The translations under genes were made by a program, and so were the position numbers. This document shows positions 14,610 to 26,005 of a DNA stretch of 64,000 nucleotides, piece after piece. The DNA lies in NCBI GenBank assembly GCA_020466095.1, contig CM035807.1:19569985-19633984 (forward strand). Direction: 5' to 3'. This DNA is from Chlorops oryzae. Its lineage: Eukaryota > Arthropoda > Insecta > Diptera > Chloropidae. Under the pieces are notes generated by a model. That model saw only the letters and a list, made by a program, of their open reading frames with translations. It was not told the DNA's origin and made no database searches. How positions within the stretch are numbered: the first letter of the stretch is position 1; every line of letters begins with the position of its first letter.

Positions 14610-15004
14610 CCCTGCTGTAATGAGCCGGTCCAAATCCTACCGGTTATATATTGGCAGTTCCTCCATCGAATTCGACTAGCCGGTCGGTCGGTAATAAACG
14701 GGTTGGTTTAAGGGCAGTCTGTAAATGACTCTTTCATCAATTTAGAATTTATACTTATAAGAAATTTGTTTTTTATTTTCCATATTTTCCATTGACTATC
14801 CTAAAACCAGACAAAACTACGACAATTGACCCAAAAAAAACCGACCTACGGTAACCGTTTTGCGGACTAGTCCTTCTCCAATGACAGGCCCATGTCAAAA
14901 AGGTCAATTGAATGCATTGAAAGTGGAATTATGCGGGGACTAGTGCTGGTAACATGAAGGACTGACCGAAGGCTACACTTGGGTCAGTCCATATTCCTGC
15001 AGGG
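14610..15004. mobile_element. Dispersed 0.4-kb inverted-repeat element, copy 2
   Basis: Same family and orientation as 4886-5304. It starts CCCTGCTGTAATGAGCCGG and ends CCTGCAGGG, with TA on both sides. Small indels separate the copies (for example the left 40 bases are shortened here), so they are independent, aged insertions rather than a recent duplication. Confidence 0.75.
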
Positions 15005-17276
15005 TACCTACAAAATGTCTTAGCGGGGACATGAATAAAACCAAGTCGGAGAATGGACCAGATCAGGGCCCTTACTTACTTTAGTGTTCGAGTAGAATAA
15101 CATTCCGGGTCGAACTACAGAGTAAGGCGCCGAGACCATTTTAAGGACCAGGGCCTGTTATCAAAATCAAAAAAAAACTGCTATTGCGATTAAATTTGAT
15201 ATGTGAGCATATTTTAGGGCACTAAATGCATATGAGGCCCTCCATGACCTTGTTTTGCTTAAAAAAATATGTTTGAAAAAATATTCAAGCTTATATATGT
15301 AGCTAACCCTTTGTCTGTGTGAGGTAATATATTGGCAGGATCGCCAAACTAAGTATAACACCTTTACTTGTTTTCACATTCTACTCCTCATTTCGGTAGA
15401 TAAAAATTTCAACTTTGCAGCTCCAAAATGATATAAATGAGCGAATGGATGAAAGTTTGTGTCTTCTAAGGAGTTATCCAGTTTTATTTTTTTTTTTTTA
15501 ATTGCGTAAGATTCGTACCGGCTTGGGAGCAACGGGCAATTGTGCCATTTTTCCTATTAATATCTACAAGATGAATTTTCTCCAGTCAGATATTACCACA
15601 GTTATTTTCTCCAAATCTAGGGCTTAAACTTTGTCATAGACAGGACAATAAAATATTCAACGGCTTACGAGAAATAGGCATAAGTAAGTGCGCAACTTAA
15701 TTCTCGGCCACACTTGTTGAAATCGATTTAAAATCGACCTGTAGCTAATATAGGAAAACTAAATATAAGGATCTCCTACATTTATCATGTACTTGCAGAA
15801 AGTGCGGTCAAAATTATATTTGTATTATGTGCAATAGAAAATAAAACCCTCTTCGACTATCTCCTTTTTAATTTTCTTTGACACGTTCAGCACTTCTTAA
15901 ATAGATATTTAATAATTAGGCCACCAAAACGTCGAAAAATAAACCCCGAAGAAAAAAAAAATGAAAGAAGAAAAACGAATGGAACAATTAAATGCGTTTT
16001 TAATGCGTTTTGAGTTTGGCCGCCCGAAGCGCTTTTGTGCACGAAGAAGTGAAGAAAAATGAATAAATTTTGTGAAAGCACATTGAAAGCTTTTGAAAAT
16101 CAAACCAACAAAAATGAAAACCAAATATCACTGAGCAACGACCGTTCCTAAACAACGAACCTAAACAAAAGCAACCAAATTGTTCATAAACGTTGATGGA
16201 AATAGATGAACGCACAGTTCAAAAAACCACAATAAATTTTGGTAACATAAAGGAAAATCAAATCACAACAACAATTTTTTTTTTTTTTAAAACAACAATT
16301 TTGTTATTTCTTTCTTTAGCATGGATAAGCTTTTGTGTGTTTAGGGGGAAAATAAAGAAAACTCATTTTTTAAAATAACATCATTTCCGAACAAAGTCGC
16401 TTAACGAGTAAAAACCAATGGAGGGACAAACGGCCGGACGGATGGTGGGACGGTGGGACTTCAAGTGCGCTATGCCGCCCGGATGATGATGAATAACCTG
16501 CAAAACGCAGCAAAGCGTTAAGACATCGAAGCGGCGTACAAAAAAAAAACCTCTCCGACTGAATGAATGACTAACTGACCAAGTGACTGACGTCTGTGAA
16601 AGGCTTTCGAAGAGAAGAAGGAGAAAGGAAAAACGAAAATTTAGAAGATGATAATAAGATTCTATGCGAGGCCGAAAAAGAAATTTAACGACTCGCCACA
16701 GCACGTTGCATAGTGGTGCAATTAATCATAACATCTGACTGACTCCAGATGAAGGTAAATCCATACGCACACACACACACACACACGCACACATACATAA
16801 TTGATGCATTGGCAATAAAGTAACAGCCCCAGCGCAGGGTTTTCCATTAATGGTGTAACGTAGTTAATTCATAAGTTTACAACCTGCCCACAGCCCCGTC
16901 CTTCGGATTACCCCTCTTTGGTTTTAAGGCGGTCTGAAGCCAGCAACGTTGGTCTAATTATAATCAGGCGCGAAGAATCATTCACGATGAATGACCTTTT
17001 TGTCCCATTTCGTACGCATACGCATCGTAAAAATACTCCGATTTAGCATAATGATGATTTTCCTGCTGAATATATGCATACGAGTATCTCATATTTCTTT
17101 ATTTTTTCCCCTTTATTATTTATAATGTGAAAGCAACATCGGACATCGTAATTACATCGAGAAAACTTATTCACACAATGGGAGGTCTTCGAATGTAGGC
17201 TGCAGTTCTGCTACGAGGTGTGTTTGAAAAGATCTTTCAAGTAAGACGAAGACTCTTTTAATAATTTCTCCACTTT
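15005..17276. other. Non-coding DNA, nothing further seen
   Basis: No conserved protein segment in six frames. An AC microsatellite lies at about 16769-16794, and A/T homopolymers at 15488-15500 and 16275-16288. Confidence 0.5.
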
Positions 17277-17705
17277 AAAAGGGTCTTCGGGAAGCCCCAA
17301 AGAGTCTTGAAGATACTCCAAAAGGGTCTTCAGAGAACTCCAAGGTCTTGAAGCTACTCCAAAGGGTCTTCAGGAAACTCTAAAGGGTCTTGAAGATACT
17401 CCAAAGTGTCTTCGGAACTCAAAAGGGTCTTCAGGGAGCTCCAAAGGTCTTAAACTCCAAAGGGTCTTCGGAGAACTCCAAAGGTCTTGAGATACTCCAA
17501 AGGGTCTTCGGGAACTCCAAAGGAGTCTTCGAAGATACTCCAAAAGGAGATCTTCGAAGGTACTCCAAAGGGTCTTCAGGAGAACTCCAAAGAGTCTTGA
17601 AGCTACTCCAAAGGGTTTTCAGGGAGCTCCAAAGAGTCTTGAAGGTACTCCAAAGGGTCTTCGGAGAACTCCAAAGGGTTTTCGGGGAACTCCAAAAGCT
17701 CTTCC
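17277..17705. repeat. 21-bp minisatellite with a 42-bp dimer pattern
   Basis: The pentamer GTCTT recurs every 19-22 bases (17283, 17304, 17326, 17345, 17366, 17388, 17408, 17428 and onwards). Two unit types tend to alternate: GGGTCTTCGGGAACTCCAA and GAGTCTTGAAGATACTCC. Because 21 is a multiple of three, long frames stay open on both strands and give GELQRVF-like and EFPENPLE-like peptides. This is repeat periodicity, not a gene. Confidence 0.9.
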
Positions 17706-19820
17706 CAAAACATTCGACAGACCAACTTAGATATAAAAATCCAACTTAGTTTTAACCCACAACCATGTTGAAGAAACTTTTGATCTCCTCTGAGATTCAT
17801 CTATTTATGGAACATCATTGTCTAGTAAAAACCATTAGATATTACATAATAGCCTTTGCTGTGATGAAGAATTTTTCGGTGCAAATTTTTTGGGGCAAAA
17901 ACAAGAGAACTAAACAGAAAGGAAAGGAAGGATCTTGAAAACAGAAAAAAAGAAAAAAAAAGGAATATCGACTGCAGGGTGAAATATGAGGAAAGTAAGT
18001 CCTTTAAGTTATGTTATATTAAGAGGTAATGAGGCCATCGATCGTTACAACGAGTCATTCGATTTAATTAATTAAAAAACTACTAAAGATGAAAGAAACC
18101 AGGCGATCATCACAAACGAAAAAAACGCTTAAAGTAGTAAAAATTGAGAGCCAAAACTGGCAGCAAGAAAAAATTAAGTTGAGATCGATAAAGATCGTCT
18201 CTTGGTCGGCTGTTCAGCTCGAAGACCGTATCAACATCAATAAATGAGAAGTCGAGCAGGACAAAACTTCGACGCAATAAGGTCAAGAAGAATTTGTGAA
18301 CCTTGGGGAAATTCTCCCTTCAGACCTCTTTGAAAGTTGTGGAGGGTACAGAAGAAAGGTAGTGTAATAAATTCGGGCCCTTGAAGAAGATCGTGGCGTC
18401 TTCATAGCATTTTCAGCTGCGACTAAAATAATTCATTGCCCTGTTTACGAAAGATCTCCGCGGAGATTAGTGGCCACAATGGGAAACAACCGCCCTCCTT
18501 TCGAAAAGTTTAGTCCCACTGGTTGTCATTCCCTCTACATACCGGATTGAGAGTACATTGAGTGCCCTGACTGGTTACCTCAGCCACGAATTTTTTGAAC
18601 AGCTTCGTTTCACATATTTCTCTGCTTTTAAAGCACCTTTTTTTTTTTTTCTTCCCAGAATAGTCTACATTCTTTAAGGCCTTTCATATTTATATTTTTT
18701 CATATTTTTTTCCTTTCTTACTGTAGCATTTCGTTTTTATTCCTCGCTACTCTTCTGAATACATCCATACTTTGGTATATTTCTATTTTTCTTTCCATTT
18801 TCACATTCCCAACTTACAAATATTTCACGTATTTGTAATCCAACAGACAGCCCTGCAGACAGGTAGAGTAGACAAACCGACAAACAGACAAACGAGCACT
18901 TGAAAAGTTGAAAGAAACAATTATTTTTAATTTAGTTGTAGCATTACTTTTTATGCCCACTGATTCCTTAGCATTTTCCATTGAATCGCACAGCAATTGC
19001 ACACTTGTGTATGTTAACTAGTGTGTGCGGATGTATGTGTGTATGTGTGTGTGTGTGTTCGCGCTGGTTAAAGGTTGCATTACATTGTAAATTCCCTCTC
19101 TGGCTGTGCGCACTTCCAGCTTCAACAAATGAAGACAATGTTGGCTTTCCTCATTTGCTTGTTCCTTCCTGATTACATACGAGAAGAACTTTGTTGGTTT
19201 TGTTAACCTTTTACTACTTCGGCAGCCGTCGTCTCCAGTTGCTTTCGCTTTAGCGAAGTACTAATCGTGAACTTTGCCACCGCAACGATGCAAAGTTGTT
19301 CAAACATGTACAAGATTTTTCTTGCTTGCTGCAACTTGAGATACCATTTGAATTGCTGTAAGCGTTTCAAATATTTATCACCAAGAAAATGTCAATGAGA
19401 TTTTCATGTGACTCTTTTGACTTCTCTTCAAAAAAAATTTTAAAAAAAATATATATAAATGAATATAAATGGTTCCCAAAAGCAATTAGACACTTTAGCC
19501 ATTCGGAGATTCGGAGGTTCATAAAAAGTCAAAGCTCAAGGGAACAGGACTGCAGAAAAGATATTTTACGTCGTGGTGGCCCATAGTAATAATTAGAGCT
19601 CGGATTTTGAATATTTTGAATTTTTTTGAATTTTTTTGAATATTTTTTGAATTTTTTTTGAATATACTCGTATATAGGGCAATGGAAAATATTTGGATTT
19701 ATCACCAAAAATTATGCATATAAATATTTAGACTACTCTCTATAATAAAAAATCTGTCCAATGCCAATTGGAACGCATTCAAGGCTTTGGAAGTTTGGCG
19801 GATCTTCTTGAGCTTTAAAC
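17706..19820. other. Non-coding DNA, nothing gene-like seen
   Basis: T-rich stretches, a TG microsatellite at about 19034-19058, and a short degenerate tandem repeat of TTTTTTGAA-like units at 19610-19666. No exon is supported. Confidence 0.5.
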
Positions 19821-20988
19821 CAGGGACGTGAACCGGGTGGAAAAATTTGCCCGATTCGGTTTGGCGGTTCGACCCGTGTTTGATCATTTGGATTGGTTCG
19901 CCAAACCGGGTTTTCTACTTCTTTGAACCGGGGTTTCGGTTCGGGTATTTCTCAAACTGAAATATTTTGTTAGCACGTGTTCCCACTTCTAAAGCAATTT
20001 TTTACCATTTAGGATATTTAAAGTTTACCACCTAGATGGTATTACTAATTATACGACTATCGTTTTTTTGAGTTTTTCCATGTGAGGATTTTTGAGTAGA
20101 AAAATTTGAAAATATTAAATCACTTTGCAGTGTCATCTGTCTTTAAATGAATTAAAATTTATTCATATCTTCAAACAACCAGCTGTTTGAGCAAAAAGTT
20201 CAAAGAAATTAACTTTTCAAAACTGAAAAAATTCAGTTTTGCTTGAAGTTCATAACACAATGACATAGCAGGATTTCCGTCAAAGCTGTTGGAGTCAAAG
20301 GTCTTACGCTAACTTTGTTACTTGTTTAAAAAATCGTTATGCTCTTTTGATATTGTTTTTATGTAAGTAATAAGATCTAATCAGCTGTATTGTATCATGC
20401 AGCTCAATGGAATAGACGAGTTTGCTTTCCGTAAATTCTAGTCGATGCTTAAAAAATTGCGATATTGAACACATGTAAATTTATTTTAAAATACTTGATT
20501 TTAATTACTTACATTTTATTAAATATTTATAATCATAAATATTGCTTGAAGTCATCGAAATTTACTTGGCCCTAAAGCAATACTTTTTTCTTGCAATATT
20601 TAAGGTTGATAGAAAATTCTGCACAATAAAAAGTTAGTGGTGCCTACCTTACTCATATTAGAGATGGTATCGATACTAATTTTATAAGAATATCGACTTC
20701 GATTTTTTTATTTTATGACCTTTGTGCATGGTTGCAGGCAAAAATGAACGTGTAAAGGCCGCTTATGAGATAGGCTCTCATTGTTTCCTAAACTAGGAAG
20801 GTGTAGAACAATTTTCTATTCAAACTCTTGCAAAAACGAACCGCTGAACATTTACAAAAAGGTTCAGTTATCGGTTTGGTTCAAACATTTGTGAAAAACT
20901 TCGGTTCGACTAATGGTTCGGTTCATCAGCAGATCAAAGCGGTTTTCCGGTTCAAAACTGTTTCGGTCAAAACCGGTTCATGTCCCTG
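19821..20988. mobile_element. Non-autonomous hAT-type transposon, 1168 bp
   Basis: Termini are CAGGGACGTGAACCGG on the left and CCGGTTCATGTCCCTG on the right. They are flanked by a perfect 8-bp duplication CTTTAAAC at 19813-19820 and 20989-20996. Subterminal regions on both sides are rich in GGTTCGG/GAACCGG motifs, as expected for transposase binding clusters. The body is AT-rich with no transposase frame. The 8-bp duplication, and A at position 2 with G at position 5 of the inverted repeat, are hAT hallmarks. Confidence 0.9.
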
Positions 20989-21063
20989 CTTTAAACTATC
21001 TTTTGTTTCTAAGGACTTAAAAGTTTAAAAAATGTTTTTTTTGATATTCATATGTATGTAGTA

Positions 21064-21346
21064 TATCGCACCTTTGCTAATAAATCGGCACAATTCAAAA
21101 AAATTTTTATCAATTTTTTTTATGTTCGATTGCATTTTTCTGTAAAAACCCAAACCAAGAAAATTTAAAGCCTTATGAGATTAGCTTATTGTTTCGCTAA
21201 GGAAGGTGTAGAACATTTGCTATCAAACTTGCAAAAACGAACCGTCTGAAGTTTAAAAAAAGTTCATTATCGTTGTTCAACTTGTTAAAATTGTTGATAT
21301 TTTCGAAAAATGCAATTTTGAATTGTGCCGATTTGTAGCAAGGGTG
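21064..21346. mobile_element. MITE, family with CGCACC termini, copy B
   Basis: Inverted relative to copy A at 14309-14536. The terminal repeats match (CGCACCTTTGCTAATAAATC on the left, GCAAGGGTGCG on the right). Unlike copy A it carries about 130 extra bases (about 21165-21300) closely resembling the right part of the neighbouring hAT element (about 20752-20900). Confidence 0.8.
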
Positions 21347-21454
21347 CGATATATCTAGGTGTTGAATTTGATTGTTTTCTGTCACCATAATTGTGGAAGA
21401 ACATGTTATGCTTTTAACTGAAAGTTTAGTAGAGCTGTAAAAATGCAAAAAATT

Positions 21455-22335
21455 ACACTACTCGGTTGTATTCGTTACTTTTGGTGAAGTAATCGTTACT
21501 AATTACTCGTTACTATGTACTTTTATTTTTAACTAAATATATAGTTAAAAGCAAAAATAACTCGTTTCATTGAATAACTCAAGCATATAGAACTAAGCTG
21601 CTGACGTGATTACTATTAACTTTTTTCCAAAACATGGTGACTCCCGCAAAATTTGGCCGAAGCTTGCAGCTATGCCTATAGTAACTCAAGTTGATAAAGT
21701 AAACAAAACTCACTCATGCTCTTTGACTCTTAATTCAGTGTTATAAATCAACTCACTCTACTACCATCACTGTTGCCAGATTTTTAGGGGAATATTCCCC
21801 TGAATGTCTCTTAAACCAAGAAAAATCCTTAAAATTCAATTTTAAAATTTCTAAAAACAAAACCTTGGTCCCATAAATTCCATACAATTTCCTGAACCAC
21901 TTTTCTCCTAAGCTCTTTAAGGATCTTAAATTCTTTTGATTTAGGGAAATTCCCCTAAACTGGCAACAGTGACACCATACTGTTTTGCGGACCCACTGTT
22001 TTAGTACCTAATTACTCCGAAAATCATCAGCTGGCATGTGTGCAAAAAAAAGTAACGAGATACTTCCATCAGTAACGAAACGTTATTGATTACTGACTAT
22101 ATAGTCGTTACTTTTTACCGAATAGTAACATATCTTACAACCTAAGTTTAGACCTCAATTTTCTAGTTTAATTATCCGAAGATATACGATATAGCTGCAT
22201 GTGTGCCAAAACTATTACGTGTAACAGACTTACTTTACGATAGTAACGAACACTTGTTATCGTGATTACTACACAGTTCGTTACTTTTTACCGAAATAGC
22301 CATAACGATATCTCAACTCTAAGTTTAGCCGAAGT
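21455..22335. repeat. Degenerate repeat region rich in GTTACT/AGTAACG
   Basis: Motifs such as CGTTACTTTTTACCGAA occur in direct repeat at 22106 and 22279, each followed by similar sequence (CTAAGTTTAG). Related sequence sits in inverted orientation near 21470. This looks like a partly duplicated inverted-repeat transposon, interrupted by the separate MITE at 21768-21971. Ends were not determined. Confidence 0.4.
21768..21971. mobile_element. Small hAT-like MITE, about 204 bp
   Basis: Termini CACTGTTGCCAG and CTGGCAACAGTG are followed inward by matching TTTAGGGGAAT sequence on both sides, giving an inverted repeat of about 25 bp. The flanks ACTACCAT and ACACCATA suggest a damaged 8-bp duplication. 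No open frame. Confidence 0.65.
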
Positions 22336-25300
22336 TCAAATTTTGTTTAATGAATTCGAAGCCCTTTATAAGCCAACGCTCTGCCATGGCAGAGGAACCT
22401 TTAGGCCCTTTTTTTGAAGCAATTTGAACCCATTAACCAATTCAAATCCTTATATTACGCTTAACATTATATAAAAATCTCCGACTTTCATTTGAACTCC
22501 TCAAAAGAAATTGTCATTAAAAGTTCTGATATCGTTCTAAAAATCCAATAAATAAACATCGACCCCATTCGATAATGCCCTCTCTCAACGATGGGAACAT
22601 TTCTTGTTAGTTCCAATAGAAAAACGATTTTGGCAGCGTGAATTTCCCCAGCACCCAATAGGAAAAATTAATAGTTTTTCTTTTATTAATACAATTGTCA
22701 AATGCCAGGTCCACATCCGCCAAGTCAAGACAATCTGCGTGTTACCCAATGCGTCGCATCATAAAAGCATCTAATGCGCTCGAATAGTTTTGGTTTTTTT
22801 ATTGTTTTTTTGTTCCCACCATCACCAGGAGCTGTTGAACCTTTTCGACCAGCGTAAACAAATGCAATGCGATTTCACCTGTTGCTGCCGCGATAAAAAC
22901 GAAACAAATTTCTGAAATTCTACTTTGGCCAGCGACACGACGACGCGCGTGAGAAGAAGAAAGAGCAAGCGACTGCGTGGTGCAGAAACATTTGGCCAGT
23001 TCGATATATGTACGCACAGGCACAATGGCCACAGCACAGCAATGGCCAGCACTCCATCTGCAATTACTGAATATGGCGAGGCTATGGGATTATTGCAACC
23101 GCGTCCAAGTGCAAAATCTAGGAGTACAGTTTCCGTTGCACCTTAAAAGAAGAAAAGAAAAAAAAACGAAGATAATCAAAATAAAAGAATGCGTAGGCCA
23201 GTCCGGAAGTTCTCGGTATGAGAAAAATGTTTACAATACCCCGATGAGACAATTTTTAATTGCTCTTTGGGACTGCAGTACTTCATCGCATGGTTTTTAG
23301 ATGACAAAGCTTATTTGAATGTTCCTGAAGTGCTCTCTGGCGATTTAGTATTGGGGTCGTGAACTTAAAAAGAAAAGACCGCTAAATGAGCTGAACTGGA
23401 AGGCCAACTAAAATAGTTTTTCCTAGGTGAACCCAATGGGTTGTTTCTATGGAATTGGGGTATGAATTTTCGATCGATTTTATTGCAAAATCTTGTCTTT
23501 TTGGCTTCAGTTCAATCCTTGAACAAGAAATATCTGCTTCGAGGAATACCAACGCAAGTTCCATAGGGTTAAACTAGGCAATATGAGGAATATACTCACA
23601 TCAGTATTCTCTGGAATTTTTTCCCTCCAGATTTGAAAAGAATTCTCCCATACAAAACACAATGAGAAGGAAAAATAAAGGGGAAAAGAGTTTGCAACAT
23701 TTCTAACTACACTTCCTATTTTCGAGGAGAAAAATGTCTAGGGAAGAAATTCCCGAAGAATATCCGTCTAAAATAGGGCTAATTCTATATAGGAATATTT
23801 TTACCTGAAAACAAAAGATCGATGAAGCACTCAGTCAGGTCGAAAGAGTGGAACTTTGGACCCTTTGAGCATTGTAAAAGATATTGCCAATAAAACAAGG
23901 TCCTTCATCTACTTTGGATAGAACTCTTTAACAATTCCAGAACTTTTTAGGAAGTCCGGGACCAAGTGAAACATCTCTCTTTTCTCCCTCTATAGGCCTA
24001 AGCAGAGACAATATTTTGAGGAATATAATTTCACCTAGAATATCCATTTTGAAGAACAGAAATAACGTTCGCATCTATCTTGTGACTAAAGAGGAATACA
24101 GGGGTACAAGTCCTGGGTTCGACTCCCAGCTCAGGTCGTGGATGTTTGTGCCGTTTTTCTTTGTTTTCCCATTATTCGTATGTGGTATCACAACGGGCCC
24201 ATGTGAGGCCTAAGTGTGTCACCCCTGGTGGCAGCCCCATTAATCTAACCTAACCTAAATCAAATTTCTATAATTTTCGATCGGACCCTGAGAAAACCAC
24301 CTTCCGATTCTTTTTTTTTTTTTGTAATTATTTGAATTTCTTTAACAAAGCTTCCATTGCCGATAGAAAAAAAAAAAAGGAAATTTTCACTCGCTTCTGG
24401 GAGTAGTCAAGAGTTCTACTTTCGAATGGCCGATACCACCAATCGCTGCTGCTGTCTAATGACATTTTAACTTGGCTCGTTGCAAGGAGTTGTTGTCGTG
24501 GTGTCAGATGATGCCTGTGCGGGAGCAAATATCGAGTCAGGAAATCTATTTTTACCTCGATGGAGGAGACAAGCTGTATAGGAAGCTATGAGGTAGGCAA
24601 TGAAGTTAAAAGCAAGTTAGTAAGTAAGTAGTCAAGCTGGCAGGGGCTGGCAGGTTGGAAGCAAGATGATGCAGGCAGATGTGCTGCATCCGCACAGCTT
24701 GCTATATTAAGGCGACTTCTGGTGGTGATGCCAATCAGCAGGAATTGCCTATAAGGAACTATATCTCTCTCTCTCTCTCTCGCTCTCTGTCGCTCTGGTT
24801 GTGTGTGTGTTATGGTGGACAGTGCAGTGCACTTGTTACACAGCACGATCCATCAAAGCGGGCAAAAAAGGCCCTCCTGCCATTGCGTTAATCAGCGTTT
24901 ACCACAAATAGCCTTCGCAGCGCTTTGTATGTCCATCAATTTATTTTGGTGCACCGCACTGTAACAGTCTGCCTTTTTTATTTATTTTTTTTTTAATTTA
25001 ATCTTTTCAAGAGAAGCAGAAGAAATTATTATTTCTCCTTATTATTTATCAACTTGTGATGATAGTGCGCTTTCTTAGTTTTTTAATTTTCAATTGATAT
25101 TTTTGCGCCATTTACGATTTAATGACCATATGCGATCGCGCTGTTGTGGACTGGAAGCGCGGCTTCAAAATAATAACGACGTCATCGCGATAGGCAGCAG
25201 GTAACAGCGAGAACAACCAACTAAGATAGGGCAAACTAGTGACAAGCGCAACAAAAACAACAACAACAACAACAACGACAATGACAGCAATTGCCACAAA

Positions 25301-26005
25301 ACATATTGCAGCAACATTGACAGTTGAGGCCAACACAGCATGCGCAACATACGCAGGATTCTCAGCATAGAGAGCTGGCCTTCCCGAGACGGTGCCGGTG
25401 ACGGTGACGGTGTGCTGATGGCAGATGGCGATGGCAATGATGATGATGATGACGATTCGACGGCGTTGATTATGTTCGCTTAAAAACGTTTGCAGCCTTT
25501 TTACAACTTAACTAACTCCTTTGTGTTGTGTTGACACACAACATGAGCAACAACAAAAGTTACAATCGCAAGAACAACAATGCGTTGAACTTAGACTGAA
25601 TTTGTTGCTGTCACTGGCGTTGCTGTTTCTATTGCTGTTACTGTTACTGATGTTGCAACTGCTGCCGTTGCTGCTGCTGGAGCATCTTTAAAATGCGGAT
25701 GCGTTGTGCTCTCGTGTGTAGATCGAATCCCTTCCCCGGCGTCCCCGTTCCCGTCGTCGTCGTTTCATGTGTTATTTCAATTTAAGCATTTCTTCCCGCT
25801 GTTGCTGACGGTTTTTATTATTTTTATTTTTATATTTCTATATTTTTTCATTTATTTATTTTATTTTAATTTTTTTTTTTTTTTGTTCGTTGCATTTCAT
25901 ATTTTATGTTTTTATTTTTATTTATTTTTTTTTGTTAACTTTTTTCTTTTGCTGTCTCTTCATTTTATTCTTTATTGATGCGCCTTCTCCTTCGTTTCGT
26001 TTTAG
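22336..26005. other. Non-coding DNA upstream of the first visible polymerase exon
   Basis: Apart from a SINE-like unit at 24085-24257, simple repeats (CT run 24764-24785, ACA run 25255-25275) and T-rich DNA just before 26006, nothing is recognisable. I looked here for the missing N-terminal exons of the polymerase subunit and found none that I could defend. Confidence 0.5.
24085..24257 (+). mobile_element. tRNA-derived SINE-like unit
   Basis: A perfect RNA polymerase III B box, GGTTCGACTCC, is at 24116-24126 inside a tRNA-like arm (CTGGGTTCGACTCCCAG). A non-tRNA body follows, with a tail of TAACC repeats (24246-24256). A convincing A box was not found upstream, so the element may be 5'-truncated or diverged. 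It is not a functional tRNA: no anticodon or acceptor stem is present. Confidence 0.55.

Noticed and set aside
17390..17749. 119-residue frame with repeated LQRVFGELQ peptides
   Set aside because: Produced by the 21-bp minisatellite; the opposite strand gives an equally open frame. No conserved flank or start context.
22925..23300. Frames beginning MASDTTTRVRRRKSKR and MVQKHLASS, a possible missing polymerase N-terminal exon
   Set aside because: Overlapping frames of similar quality in different phases, no acidic helical N-domain, and no donor that joins phase 0 to 26006.
24110..24135. tRNA gene suggested by a perfect B box
   Set aside because: No A box at the right distance, no anticodon arm and no acceptor pairing; it fits a SINE-like unit instead.
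25430..25485. Short acidic frame (MADGDGNDDDDDD) before the polymerase exon
   Set aside because: It ends after about twenty codons within a GATGAT repeat and has no donor joining to 26006.
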